From assembly GCF_031143425.1 (NCBI RefSeq), contig NC_090444.1:1310943324-1311007323 (forward strand): a stretch of DNA of 64,000 bases, given 5' to 3'. Below are positions 54,799 to 64,000 of the stretch, one piece after another; position 1 is the first letter of the stretch; each line of letters starts with the position of its first letter. Made by a program: the position numbers and the translations under genes. Origin of the DNA: Pleurodeles waltl (lineage: Eukaryota > Chordata > Amphibia > Caudata > Salamandridae). Below the pieces are notes generated by a model. It ran no database searches. It saw only the letters and a list, made by a program, of their open reading frames with translations, and was not told where the DNA came from.

Positions 54799-56278
54799 CT
54801 AGTTTGTTGGGGGAAATCTGTGATGAATTGACAATAGAAATTGGCCAGTCCTAAAAAAACACTGGGTTTCTTTGATAGAAGAGGGGGATAGCCAATCTAG
54901 CATGGCTTGAACCTTGTCTGGGCCCATTGCAATACCAACTTGGCTAATATGATACCTTAAATATTTTACCTCAGTTTTGTCGAATTCACATTTTTCTGGT
55001 TTGCAAAGTAGTTGGTGTTGCCAGAGTCTTTCTAGAACTTGAAGTACATGCATAGTATGATGTCCCGGATGACTGGAGTATATTAAGATATCATCTAGGT
55101 ATATAACTGCTGTTTGATGTAAAAGGTCAGAAAACACATAGGGGGTCATTCTGATTTGGCGGGCGGCAGAGGCCGCCCGCCAAAGTCCCGCCGGCAGAAT
55201 ACCGCTGCACGGTCAAAAGACCGCCGCGGTAATTCTGAGTTTCCCGCTGGGCTGGTGGGCGACCGCCAGAAGGCTGCCCGCCAGCCCAGCGGGAAACCCC
55301 CTTCCATGAGGATGCCGGCTCCGAATGGAGCTGGCGGAGTGGAAGGGGTGCGACGGGTGCAATTGCACCCGTCGCGATTTTCAGTGTCTGCGTGGCAGAC
55401 ACTGAAAATCTTGGTGGGGCCCTGTTAGGGGGCCCCACGACACCCGTTACCGCCAACCAGGTTCTGGCGGTCAAAACCGCCAGAACAAGGCTGGCGGTAA
55501 GGGGGTCGGAATCCCCATGGCGGCGCTGCTTGCAGCGCCGCCATGGAGGATTCCCTTGGGCAGCGGGAAACCGGCGGTACACCGCCGGTTTCCCGTATCT
55601 GACCGCGGCTGTACTGCCGCGGTCAGAATGCCATGGGAGCACCGCCAGCCTGTTGGCGGTGCTCCCGCGGTCCATGACCGCCAGGGTCAGAATGACCCCC
55701 ATAGTCCATAAATCTTTGAAAAATAGAAGGAGCGTTGGTTAAGCCAAAGGCCATTACACGATATACATAATGACCAAAAGGGGTGCGAAATGTGGTTTTC
55801 TATTCATCACCTTCCTTTATTCTTAGAAGGTTGTAGGCTCACCTAAGATCTAACTTAGTAAATGTCTTTGCCCCTCTCACTGCTTCCAGAATATCTTTTA
55901 TAAGGGGCAGAGGATACCAGTCCTTTATGGAGATATTGTTGAGTCCACGAAAGTCTATGCAGGGGCATAGATCCATCGTCTTCTTAGGCACAAAAAAGAA
56001 GGGAGCCCCAGCAGGTGAAGAAGGGGGTGCAATCAGGCCGCTCTGTACATTTTCTTCTAAATATTCCTTGAGTATCTTCTTGTGCTCAGTAAGTGAGTAT
56101 ATTTCCCAAAGGGTACAACAGCACCAGATTCCAAGGGAATGGCACAGTCATATTCTCTATGTGGTAGTAGCACTGGTCTTTCGGGTTTCTGAAATATGTC
56201 AGCATATTCCATGTAATGACTGGGTACCCCTTGAATAGAGTTGACAGAACAACCCACTTCTTGTGGTGTTAATAGCAT
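54799..56278 (-). pseudogene. Chromovirus reverse transcriptase, split by a MITE
   Basis: It starts near MEYADIFQKPERPVLLPHRE (56150-56210) with YDCAIPLESGAVVPFGK. A one-base frame change near 56090 leads into the fingers (YLEENVQSGLIAPPSSPAGA, then CIDFRGLNNISIKDWYPLPL; 55905-56085). Motif A is TKLDLR, then a TGA (about 55842). A second stop lies near 55808. The frame reaches the SIFQRFMD block at 55705-55730. Then the 560-bp MITE intervenes, and the same domain resumes on its other side with HQTAVIYLDDILIYSS; the catalytic YLDD codons are at 55090-55101. The post-RT KYLRYHISQVGIAM block is at 54925-54970. Confidence 0.85.
55141..55700. mobile_element. GC-rich hairpin-chain MITE, 560 bp, in the RT gene
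   Basis: The left end GGGGGTCATTCTGATTTGGC pairs with the right end CAGGGTCAGAATGACCCCC. ATA flanks both sides (55138-55140, 55701-55703). Internal hairpins are a perfect 24-base palindrome CGACGGGTGCAATTGCACCC + GTCG at 55351-55374 and 16-bp perfect arms at 55376-55391/55395-55410. These correspond, in reverse order, to hairpins in 46138-46691. Open frames on both strands (up to 191 codons) come from its GC content. Confidence 0.93.
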
Positions 56279-56299
56279 TCTCTTTGGTGACCAGTATGT

Positions 56300-56640
56300 T
56301 CCTGATGAAAAGCAGTGGTGTTGACAAAATTGGGAAGAGAGTGAAATAGTTCTGATTTCTCAATTGATGTAGGGATTATGCCGTGTTAACCAGGGTATAC
56401 CTAGGATGATTGTGTGATTTGGTGAGGAAATCAGATCCAAGGAAACATATTCCTGATGTTTTCCAAAATGTAAACATAGGGTAGTAGTAATGTTAAAGAC
56501 AGGTCTAGAAGCTAGAAGGATCCATCAACTGTATGAACCTGCTCTGGAATGTCCTTAGGTATTCGAGGAATTTTCTTTTCCATAGCCCATGTCTCATCAA
56601 GTTATATTCCACTGGCTACACAGTCTAACAATGCCAATGC
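56300..56640 (-). pseudogene. Chromovirus protease remnant
   Basis: REERALALLDCVASGI (about 56603-56650) sits where the active-site block (ALLDSGASG-x-F) should be. The catalytic triplet reads D-C-V-A in place of D-S-G-A, and a stop follows. YPGLTRHNPYIN (about 56370-56405) matches the end of the protease (LGYPWL-x-x-HNP-x-I). It lies between gag and RT in the same orientation. Confidence 0.72.
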
Positions 56641-56819
56641 CCTCTCTTCCCGACTGTCAGGTAACTGCAGTGTAATAGGCAAAATAAAGAGGGACATTAT
56701 TTCTTCTTTGGAAGAACAAATAGAAGGCATCTCAGAGAATCCCGTCCCCTCCCTTCTCACAAAGGACGGGAGTTGGTGTTTCCCGAAGACTTTGAAGGAC
56801 AAATGGGACATGTACGAAT

Positions 56820-57669
56820 CAAATGACCAGAAGCCCCACAGTAAGACACAGTCCTTTTCATTGTCTGGTTTCACGTTCACTAGCTGTTAAGGGGCCACAA
56901 GCTCTGTCTATTTGCATAGGTTCCTCCTTGGTAGCTCCTCTAGACTCAGGTTGAGTCTTTTTGGACCGGTGTATGATGGTACATGAGGTTCATGAGGTGG
57001 TCCACGACTCTTTCTCTTCTCCGTCCTACGTTCATTAAGGTGATATTCTATGGAGAGCGTTAAGTCTATTAAACTCTTTAGGTCTTCCACTCTGGCAGAA
57101 TGTACTTCTTCGTCCTTTATTTCATTCCGAAGACCCCTGTGAAAAAGGGTAACATGGGTAGGTTCTACCCAAGTAGACTCTGCTGCCAATTGTCTGAAGC
57201 GTGTGATATATTGTGAGACATCCTGATTACCATCCTGGATGTCACATAAGGCTTCCTCAGTGAAAGACTCGAGTCCAGGACTTTAAAATATTTGCTTAAA
57301 GGTTGTAACAAAGGCCGAACAGTCAGATAATCTGGAATCATTTGTAGCTACCAAAGGAGTCACCCAAGCTAAGGCCGGACCTGACAGGGTACTGATTAAA
57401 TATTCTAATTTAGTCTTATCTTGCACAAATTGTGAAGGTCGAAACACAAAATAGACTGTCAGGGCATCAAGGAATTCATGTAATTTGTTGGGATCCCCTG
57501 AAAAGCGGGATGTGGTAGCAGAAACGGTGGGGACGTCTGCTGTTCGGGAGACCAAAGCTTGTCGTAAAGCCACATTTTCAGTTCATAACTGTTGCAGTTC
57601 CTGGCCTTGTTGGATGGTCAGGAGTAGCGATTGGTTCGTTTCTTCAGCAGCAGTTGTAGTGTCCTCCAT
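56820..57669 (-). pseudogene. gag: Chromovirus gag with damaged zinc knuckle
   Basis: ATG at 57669 (MEDTTTAAEETNQSLLLTIQ), 38 bases inside the LTR edge. In-frame TGA at about codon 29, then a long open part (57573-57283): TSRFSGDPNKLHEFLDALTV, FVFRPSQFVQDKTKLEYLIS, LSGPALAWVTPLV. This is the capsid of the Ty3/Gypsy gag fold. A stop at 57283 follows, then CDIQDGNQDVSQYITRFRQL and TWVEPTHVTLFHRGLRNEIK (57100-57190) with a basic RRTEKRKSRGPPHEP tail. The knuckle near 56830-56880 reads SYCGASGHLIRTC. Only the first cysteine of CX2CX4HX4C is lacking, or is shifted to another frame. Confidence 0.85.
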
Positions 57670-57671
57670 AA

Positions 57672-57706
57672 TGCTTGACAATAACTGGGTTTTAGGGCGC
57701 TACAAT
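57672..57706 (-). other. Leader and primer-site area of the chromovirus
   Basis: On the minus strand, GATTGTAGCGCCCTAAAACC directly follows the 5' LTR. TGTAGCGCCC is the likely primer site, but I cannot assign the tRNA. Confidence 0.4.
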
Positions 57707-57707
57707 C

Positions 57708-58058
57708 TGTCATGATCTCCCATCCTGGGAGAAAGAGAATATGGCCCCACTAGGAAAAAAGAAGAAAAGAAAAGGAAAGAAAAAGGAAGAAGGAAGAAGA
57801 AAAGAGCCCTAGAACAAGGCACCAGGTAAGTGAGGGGTCGGGGGTGCAAACACCTAGTGCCAAGACCCACTCTGTGTGCCGAATGGAGCAAGGCCCGATG
57901 CCCAACCCTGGGCCTCGGACCTCGCCACTGGCAATAACGCAAGCTGCGGCTGGGAAAAGAAGCCTCAGCGAGCCCCGTGGCCGAAAAAACGGACTGCGGC
58001 TCCAACCTCTGTCTGAACTGAGTCCTCTGCCCAGACCACTGGAGCCTGTGGCATGACA
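57708..58058 (-). repeat. 5' LTR of the chromovirus (351 bp, shortened form)
   Basis: Plus-strand ends are TGTCATGATCTCCCATC and GGCATGACA, so minus-strand ends are TGTCATG...CATGACA with a 7-bp inverted repeat. It corresponds to the outer bases plus the right part of the 866-bp copy. About 515 bp present there are missing here, with the junction between CCCATC and CTGGGAGAAAG (about 57723-57728). It contains a purine tract (57745-57800). Confidence 0.8.
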
Positions 58059-58717
58059 CTGTTTGTCAATCACTTCCTGGGTCATCAGGCATGCTCTTCT
58101 TACCTACTTTTCCTGTGCTACTCTGGCTACTCTTTACCTGGACTTTTGGAACCCCTTAAACATCACACTCTCAGTGGTTCAGCTTCGTCACCTGCCTCTT
58201 TTGTCAATAGACATCGCCTTTCACTGCTCACTGCTCATTGCTCTTGAATCTCTTCCCTTCTCACCAGTCCCCTTCTTACCAGAGACACTTGTACCTTGCG
58301 GCTACCAGCTCCTTGCAGCCTCTTTTCAACCTCCTCTCTCCCTTTCTGACACCCTTGTTTGCTACAGTTGCCTTTTTTACCTCTGATGCACCTCATTATC
58401 CCCTTTATCTACTGTATACTTCCTGTCCTGCCATTCTTCTCAATATGCCCTCTCTCATCTGTTGGTGAACTACCACTATTGAGACAGAAAACTGTTCACC
58501 ATCTTCTTCCTCATATTTATCTGTCCCCTCATTTTCTGAATGTCTCCTGTTCTCTGAGGCAGACTTGTTTAATTCTTTCAGACCATCCATCTCCACCACA
58601 ATAGAAAGCTGCTTCCATCCCAAGGTCCTTGATCTGTGCTGTGTTCTGCCTCCATGAAGGCCGTCTCTTTCTACCAGTATTATTGGATGAATGAATAAAT
58701 TTATGGTATGATTACTC
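58059..58717. other. Unidentified, pyrimidine-rich plus strand
   Basis: About 660 bp between the chromovirus and the LINE tail. CT-rich; short overlapping frames only. Nothing recognised. Confidence 0.35.
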
Positions 58718-61240
58718 AAAACAAATACAAATACAAATTAGTGAATCAATGCTGCAAGTCTTGAGAAAAAATAAGCAATCAGAAATTGTTAAAATGGTGG
58801 GTTCAATTAAAATCTCGAATAATAAAAAATTGCCAGTGTGTTTGTCCGTTCATAAAGATAATTCTGTTCATTTGTAAAGGTATAAAAATAAAGTGCATCA
58901 TGCTAATGTGCACTGCTCTAACTACTGCTAATATACCTAAGCGTGGGCCAAAGTTTGTCCTTTAGCAGTAACCGTGCCAGGTACATACATTTACCACACT
59001 TTGCCATGTTTGACACACTATCCAGTGCAAATATGAGATTTTGGGACTCTGTGATTGTACACTGAGTTTTAGAAAAATTGGGCTCAAGCGTTTGCAACGG
59101 GCACTGTATAATGCTGAACAGCAACATAACAGATGGTCCCACAATTCCTTTTTACTGTAACACAGCCTACAACGTTCAACATTCAATGTTCCTGAATGAC
59201 ACCCATTTGCCATTCAAGGCTCTTACTGTGAGAGGCATTAGTCTTGCCCTCAGTATACGTTTTAGGCTGCCTTTTCCCAGTGCTTGTTTTAAGTGAAAGC
59301 AGTGTGACTGGGATGTGTAGGATGGTATTAAAGAAGCGTGAACTGCCTGTTCCTGAAGTGTCCTTACATCAGCTTCTCTCGAGCAGAGACTGAGGTGCCT
59401 TTTTATTGCAGCTTTAATGGCTGGGGGATTACTCGTGCAGTGTGCCCTGGTATCTACGCTAGATGAAGCTTCTCCACTGCTAGTTGTAGATGTCTATGCC
59501 AAGGGTTGCATTTGATTGTGAAGATTATCTTTAAGACTTTTTTCATTTAATTCTTAGGACAACAACTGTCTAATATAAGAATTGGTCCAATATGCCCATA
59601 TGGTCAAATTTTTTACACCATGCTGAATTTGATTCTAATTAATGTATTCGGTGTGTAGGTAGGCAGGTGAAAGACACACTTATAGCACATGCATTGAAGC
59701 TTGTCCAGATCATCCACTAGCTTACTCGGAAATACTTGCTGTGTGTAATTGACAGAGGGCACACATTTTGCTGTAATTACCCTCCTGAAGGCTGTGGTCG
59801 TCGGGCAATCAAGCAAGCTATTTAATTTGCAGAGAGCATGTATAATTAATTTTTCCTTTGTTCTTCATTCTTTGCAGATGTTTAGTTGGTTTTACGGCTT
59901 CACTTAGCCGTGCTCCCAGATAGTTGTAACTCGGCACTCAGTTCAGCTTTTGCAACCCCTCCACCATTCCACCATTTCCTAACCCTTTTTTTCAGATAGT
60001 GACCAAAGATCACTACTTTGGCTTTACCGGGTCGACAACTAGATCTTTTTTGTGTTTTAGATGGTCAATGCATTAATTGTCCTCTGAAAACTGACACTGG
60101 TGTGATCTAGTAGAACAAGATCATCCCCATATTGCATGAGGGAGATTTTCTTTCCACCAGTCCTCGGGTGGCTAGGTTTGAGTCTGATAATGCCTGACCC
60201 AAGTCGGCTGTATATAAATTAAAACAAATTGGGGTGACTCTGCAACCCTGTTTAAGCCCTCGATCTGTTGCCATTTTTTGTTGCTACGCCATGTAGTTCA
60301 ACTCAGACTCATGTCCTGGTCTAAAGTGACATTATGGCTTTTAAAACCTTTGGAGGGATGTTCCACTTTGCAAGCTTCTGCCAGAGAGTGTTATGGACAA
60401 TGCCAAAGGCCAGAGAGTAGTTGATGAAACAGGCAAAGATGGGCAACGTGATTTGTGTAACTGCTTGGTGGGCAATATAGGAGAGGGCCACTATGTTGTC
60501 TACTGTTGATCCACCCTCTTGAAATCCTGTTTGGTAAAAGGGAAGCACATCCTCAAAGGATACCCATTTAGCTAGGTCCTGTAAAATGGTGCTGGCATAG
60601 GCTTTCCCCTCAATGTCTAATAGGGCAATTAGCCTGTAGTTTTTTGGGTCACTGTTGTCCCCTTTCTTAAAGATCAGCTGGCGTAGCGAGCCCCTCTAGG
60701 AATCAGGCACGTCTTCATATATTCTACACTCAACATATAATGGTGATAGAACTGATGGCCAGAACTTCAGATCCTCTTGAAAGAGTGAACCATGCAGTCC
60801 ATTTGGGCCGAGGACCCCATCCTTCCCAATGTGGTTCGGGACCTTAGGTACTACTTGGACATCCATTTCAGTCGAGACCTCCTTTGTTTGTGGGAAGCCT
60901 TGATCCATGCTCTTTCCATATTGGGAGCCGTTTTGCAGCTGTTTTGGATGTGCAGTTTCTGAGGCATCTATAGAGTCTTGACATGGGCTACCCATTGTTC
61001 CGTCGGGACTGAGTTGCCCCTATTGGTCTTCCCATGGCATATACTAGAGACGTGTTGCCAAAATTGCTGGTGCTTGTTACCTGCAATTAAGTCAAAGAGT
61101 TTTAGCCACTCAGCATCTTGCCTTTTTCTTTTGGTTTCCCAGATCAAATGCTTATGCATCCTTGTTGCCTTTGGAAGCTCTAACCTCGCAGTCATTGTTC
61201 CACCAGTAGTTCCAAGACAATTTCCAGCCTTCACTCCCCT
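58718..61240 (-). pseudogene. LINE ORF2 (CR1/Rex-like non-LTR retrotransposon), decayed
   Basis: The ORF2 protein reverse-transcribes LINE RNA at a nicked target. In minus-strand order: WLKLFDLIAGNKHQQFW (about 61070-61120), GKDGVLGPNGLHGSLFQEDL (about 60790-60840; family GK-x-PGPDG), KKGDNSDPKNYRLIALL (about 60605-60660), QTGFQEGGSTVDN (60495-60535) and CFINYSLAFGIVHNTLW (60395-60445, motif A with N for D). Next is the catalytic QYGDDLVLL, whose YGDD codons are 60120-60131, then YNYLGARLSEAVK (about 59900-59940). Last is a C-terminal Cys cluster RCRLCYSKKELWDHLLCCCS (59115-59175). The 3' end on this strand shows TTTGTATTTGTATTTG (about 58721-58736), probably its tail. No endonuclease was recognised upstream. 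Confidence 0.8.
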
Positions 61241-62760
61241 TTTTCTCCTTTAGTTGCCCCTCTTCCTGAGGCACTCAGGGCTGCCTCACTGTGTCTTGCT
61301 TCTGTTTCCACTGCTTTGATGTGACACACACCTGTAACTCTGCCTCTTCTAATGGGAACTCTGGATCTGAAGAGGGACTTTCTTTACCAAGATGCCTATA
61401 CATCCTGCTAACTTGCACCTTGATCAGCCACTGCCTCATTACTTTATCAGGCCGTCAATGCTGTTTCTGTTAGTCTTCATCCTCATTGCCTTGCTTCCCT
61501 ACAGGCTACTCCTTTTGTCATGGCTTTTACTCCCTTTTGATTTGGGGCCATTCACCTGCCAGTCTTGGGGCCCTTCCCAAGGACCTTTCCCTCACTAATC
61601 ATGTCATCTGACTTTGGTGCCTATTCTGAGACCCATAATCCTTCGCTGCATTCACCCAGCCTGCCCCTATGTGTGTCCATGGCACACACAACTTTCCTAG
61701 GTCTTTTGGGAAAGACCTAAGGCCAGATCTGCTCATCCCTTTAATTAGCTCAGTCCACCACGGTCTGCACTGGGCCACAATCCCAGACTGCTGTATAGAC
61801 CCCCATGGATGTCATCCTTTTTTGCCTTTCTCTTACACTGGCTACCACTGGCTACCACAGGGATCCTCTCCATCTCAGGAAGTCTACCAACCAGCTTGAG
61901 CCTGTGTATGCTGGTCTCTAGCTCCTCAGTGGTCGGAACACTGTTCATGACTGCCATATCTTATCATACATGCCAAGGGACTGAAAATGTCCTGGCACCC
62001 ATGCGTAAACTAGGCAATGGTGCAGTGCCTGCGTAGTCACTGAGGTCACTCCCCTTTGCCATTGTTACCCATGCAGTGTGGGGCTCAGGTCTGTGCTTTT
62101 TCCCAAATCTATTGAATTAATCTGAACATGTGTGCACTTGCCCATGTGCTGTACAATGTTTCCCACATGTGAACAGAACTCTTCCTTACCATCCCATTTT
62201 AGGATCGTTATACATGTATCCCCAGAAAGTATGGTGTGTGCACTCGTGTAGATTTCTTGCTGTATGCCTCCTTTAAGCCATTGCTTGACTCTTTGGCTTC
62301 TGCAACTCCCTGCACCCATGTTGTGTTCAGTTAGGACAGGACCCTGCAGCTCCTTTTGGGCTTATTAAAATAAGGGATAAATTACTATATGCATTTCCAG
62401 CAGGTCCTTCAATAAATACCTAGGTTTTAAATGATTTCGAAGGCACAATTATATTTTTCATCTATTTAGTGCCACAGCTACTCCATGAATTTCATAATCC
62501 TGATGATGTCTTTCAAGTAAATTGAGTGACAACTTCAGCAAACAGGTAGATGGGGACCACACTGTAAGTTTATAAACCCAATAGTATTGTCTGACTCGAG
62601 GATACTTGTTCCATATAAGCACAGCCCTTTCACTTGCATAAACCTTTGATACACGCCCAAAGACCATTTTAGCACAATTTCTTTCACTTGCATGTGATCA
62701 CTGAGCACTCTCACTTTCTCTTTATTAAACACCTGATTTAGAGTTGGGAGGATATGTTAC
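61241..62760. other. Unidentified; may include LINE 5' region
   Basis: Minus-strand frames at 61745-61957 and 62065-62319 are in the right place for an upstream LINE ORF but match nothing I recognise, and I found no AP-endonuclease motif. The rest is unremarkable. Confidence 0.3.
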
Positions 62761-62764
62761 TTCA

Positions 62765-62825
62765 TCACAAACATAACAGATATCCCGGCTGCAGTATCAC
62801 AAGTGCATTAGTTCCAATGGCACTT
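62765..62825. mobile_element. MITE fragment related to 17630-17801
   Basis: AGATATCCCGGCTGCAGTATCACAAGTG... and CACTTGTAATAC match the inner part of the gag MITE (GGATATCCCGCCTGCTGTATCACGAG... CTCGTAATAC). The terminal repeats are gone. Confidence 0.6.
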
Positions 62826-62829
62826 GTAA

Positions 62830-63360
62830 TACTGTTAGTAACTGTAAAGCAAGCCACATGGGGGATTCGAGGTGCAGTAACTGTTAACCACTTCGGGTGG
62901 TATGTTGCTTGGAATTTTACCTTATTCTACTGACATTACGAGGGACTGATTTACAAGCTTGAGGATACAGCTGGCTACTTGGTTATGGTATTTGCAATAT
63001 ACAGTTAGTAGGCCCTCCTCATTACAGTTACTGGGGTAGGGGTTTATTGTACTCAGAGAGACATATATGGTGATTGAAGTCCATGACTAAAAAGCCCTGA
63101 CAATGTCCAGTCGATAATGCTGGACAAAACATGTGTTGACTAGTTGTTTTGAAGTTGGAAGGCTTGTTGTCCTAAAGAAGGGCATAAACAAAACCAAGAA
63201 AATACAAAACTGGATCTTGGATAAAACTAGATAAGATTCTTCACCTGTTTCTCCTCTGAGTGCTTAGATGGATTTAATTACCTTTTTTGCACACCAGTAA
63301 TGCACAAAGAGTCCTGAATGCTGTATGTGCATTTACAAGTCCAGAACTTCAGGAACACCC
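62830..63360. other. Unidentified spacer
   Basis: About 530 bp; no repeat pairing or coding signal was recognised. Confidence 0.35.
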
Positions 63361-63385
63361 TGGACATTCTGCGAATGCGTTACCA

Positions 63386-63630
63386 CCAGTGTGACACTGG
63401 TAACTGCAAATTGCTTTGCGACTGCATTAGAGGTCGCAAAGCAATTTAGAATTGCGATGCGAGTCGCAAATAGGAAGGGGACACCCCTTCCTATTTGCGA
63501 GTCGCATTCACAATTTGCGAGTCGGTACTGACTCGCAAATTGTGAATGAGCATCGCGAAGAGCATTTTGCATGGCGCAAACTGCGATTTTCGCGGTTTGC
63601 ACCATGCAAAATGCTTGCTACTTCTGGCCC
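63386..63630. mobile_element. MITE made of five consecutive hairpins
   Basis: The hairpins are back to back. 63386-63400: CCAGTGT-g-ACACTGG. 63408-63422/63433-63447: perfect 15-bp arms. 63458-63480/63484-63506: 23 bp with one mismatch. 63505-63523/63530-63548: perfect 19 bp. 63561-63586/63590-63615: about 25 bp with two or three mismatches. The right end is GCTACTTCTGGCCC at 63630, matching the 13650-13717 and 44006-44110 elements. The left end is uncertain. It has no coding content. Confidence 0.85.
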
Positions 63631-64000
63631 TTTATGTAGTTTGACAATCTTGGTCCTAAAAGTTATATGAAAAAAATCTGAAGTATTTTTATAAATTGGT
63701 CTTGAGTTATTCCTTTGAGCGTGTGAGTCGCATGATTGATACTGTGAGTACAACAAATGCTTTGTACTTCTCTAACTGCTCGACCAAGCTACCTCAAACA
63801 TTAGAGCATTAGGTGATCTAGATTTTGCCTCTGGAAACCAACGTGTGGTTGCCTGGACCCCCTACACAGTGTGCCTAGTTTGTTCACTACATAGAGGCCC
63901 AGCCTCCTGCAAACTGAATACATCCTGGTGGGGATTCTTGGGAGCTTGTTCCCAGCTCTCCTTCACCAAACTGAGAGGCCCTCTTACAGGGTACCTATAG
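63631..64000. other. Unidentified sequence to the window edge
   Basis: About 370 bp; nothing recognised. Confidence 0.35.

Larger units (their letters stand above)
51928..58058 (-). mobile_element. Ty3/Gypsy chromovirus, about 6.1 kb, nearly complete
   Basis: On the minus strand the order is 5' LTR (58058-57708), gag, protease, RT, RNase H, integrase, chromodomain, 3' LTR (52793-51928). LTRs begin TGTCATGCCAC and end (A)TCATGACA or the diverged ATCGTGACA. Possible target duplications are CTGCC (51923-51927) and CTGTT (58059-58063), sharing three of five bases. This is the best preserved element in the window: most domains need only one or two corrections. A 560-bp MITE interrupts the RT. The family resembles vertebrate chromoviruses. 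Confidence 0.9.

Noticed and set aside
55127..55702. Minus-strand open frame of 191 codons
   Set aside because: It coincides almost exactly with the 560-bp GC-rich MITE, which is framed by inverted repeats and ATA duplications. The frame is a by-product of GC content.
1..64000. A wholly new biological system with several cooperating genes
   Set aside because: Every coding block that I could identify belongs to a known class of mobile element. The unusual features are structural (hairpin-chain MITEs, higher-order satellite), not a new gene system.

Overview
This window looks like intergenic DNA from a very large amphibian genome, most probably a salamander. I favour a ribbed newt (Pleurodeles-like), because the two-exon Harbinger MYB/SANT gene and several short transposon families here match what I remember of that genome. 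This is recognition, not a database result. I found no intact host gene, tRNA, rRNA, CRISPR array or prokaryotic operon. Nearly everything that can be identified is a transposable element, its remains, or tandem repeats, set in AT-rich DNA that I cannot identify.

Layout, left to right. 0.5-2.6 kb: minus-strand pseudogene of a Harbinger MYB/SANT accessory protein, with one element end at 2580. 3.1-7.7 kb: two 3'-end fragments of L2/CR1-like LINEs and a 407-bp MITE. 8.8-10.6 kb: degenerate tandem repeats running into the 3' part of an LTR. 11.8-13.7 kb: two small MITEs. 14.1-24.8 kb: an old class I (gamma/epsilon-like) endogenous retrovirus with a 5' LTR, broken gag-pro-pol-env and a cut-off 3' LTR; a MITE lies in its gag. 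26.0-26.5 kb: a recent 233-bp tandem duplication. 26.6-32.5 kb: a Ty3/Gypsy element with both LTRs and a perfect GACTC target duplication. 33.3-35.4 kb: a solo LTR of 2159 bp flanked by GTTTG. 36.2-40.5 kb: a G-rich minisatellite, then a degenerate 22-bp satellite with longer spacers and an hAT insertion. 41.0-43.9 kb: remains of a Gypsy chromovirus-type element. 45.5-46.7 kb: two MITEs. 48.7-51.8 kb: a decayed minus-strand DIRS-like element (zinc-finger gag, RT, RNase H, tyrosine-recombinase remnant), cut by two MITEs. 51.9-58.1 kb: the best preserved element, a minus-strand Gypsy chromovirus with LTRs, gag, protease, RT, RNase H, integrase and chromodomain, with a 560-bp MITE inside the RT. 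58.7-61.2 kb: minus-strand LINE ORF2. 63.4-63.6 kb: a MITE built of five successive hairpins.

The genes act only within their own elements (packaging, reverse transcription, integration), and every one I could read carries stops or frameshifts. The nesting gives a relative history: the retroelements arrived first, and the 3-bp-TSD MITEs later landed in the retrovirus, the DIRS-like element and the chromovirus. Two MITE structural classes are chains of hairpins, which I judge the most interesting structural feature here.
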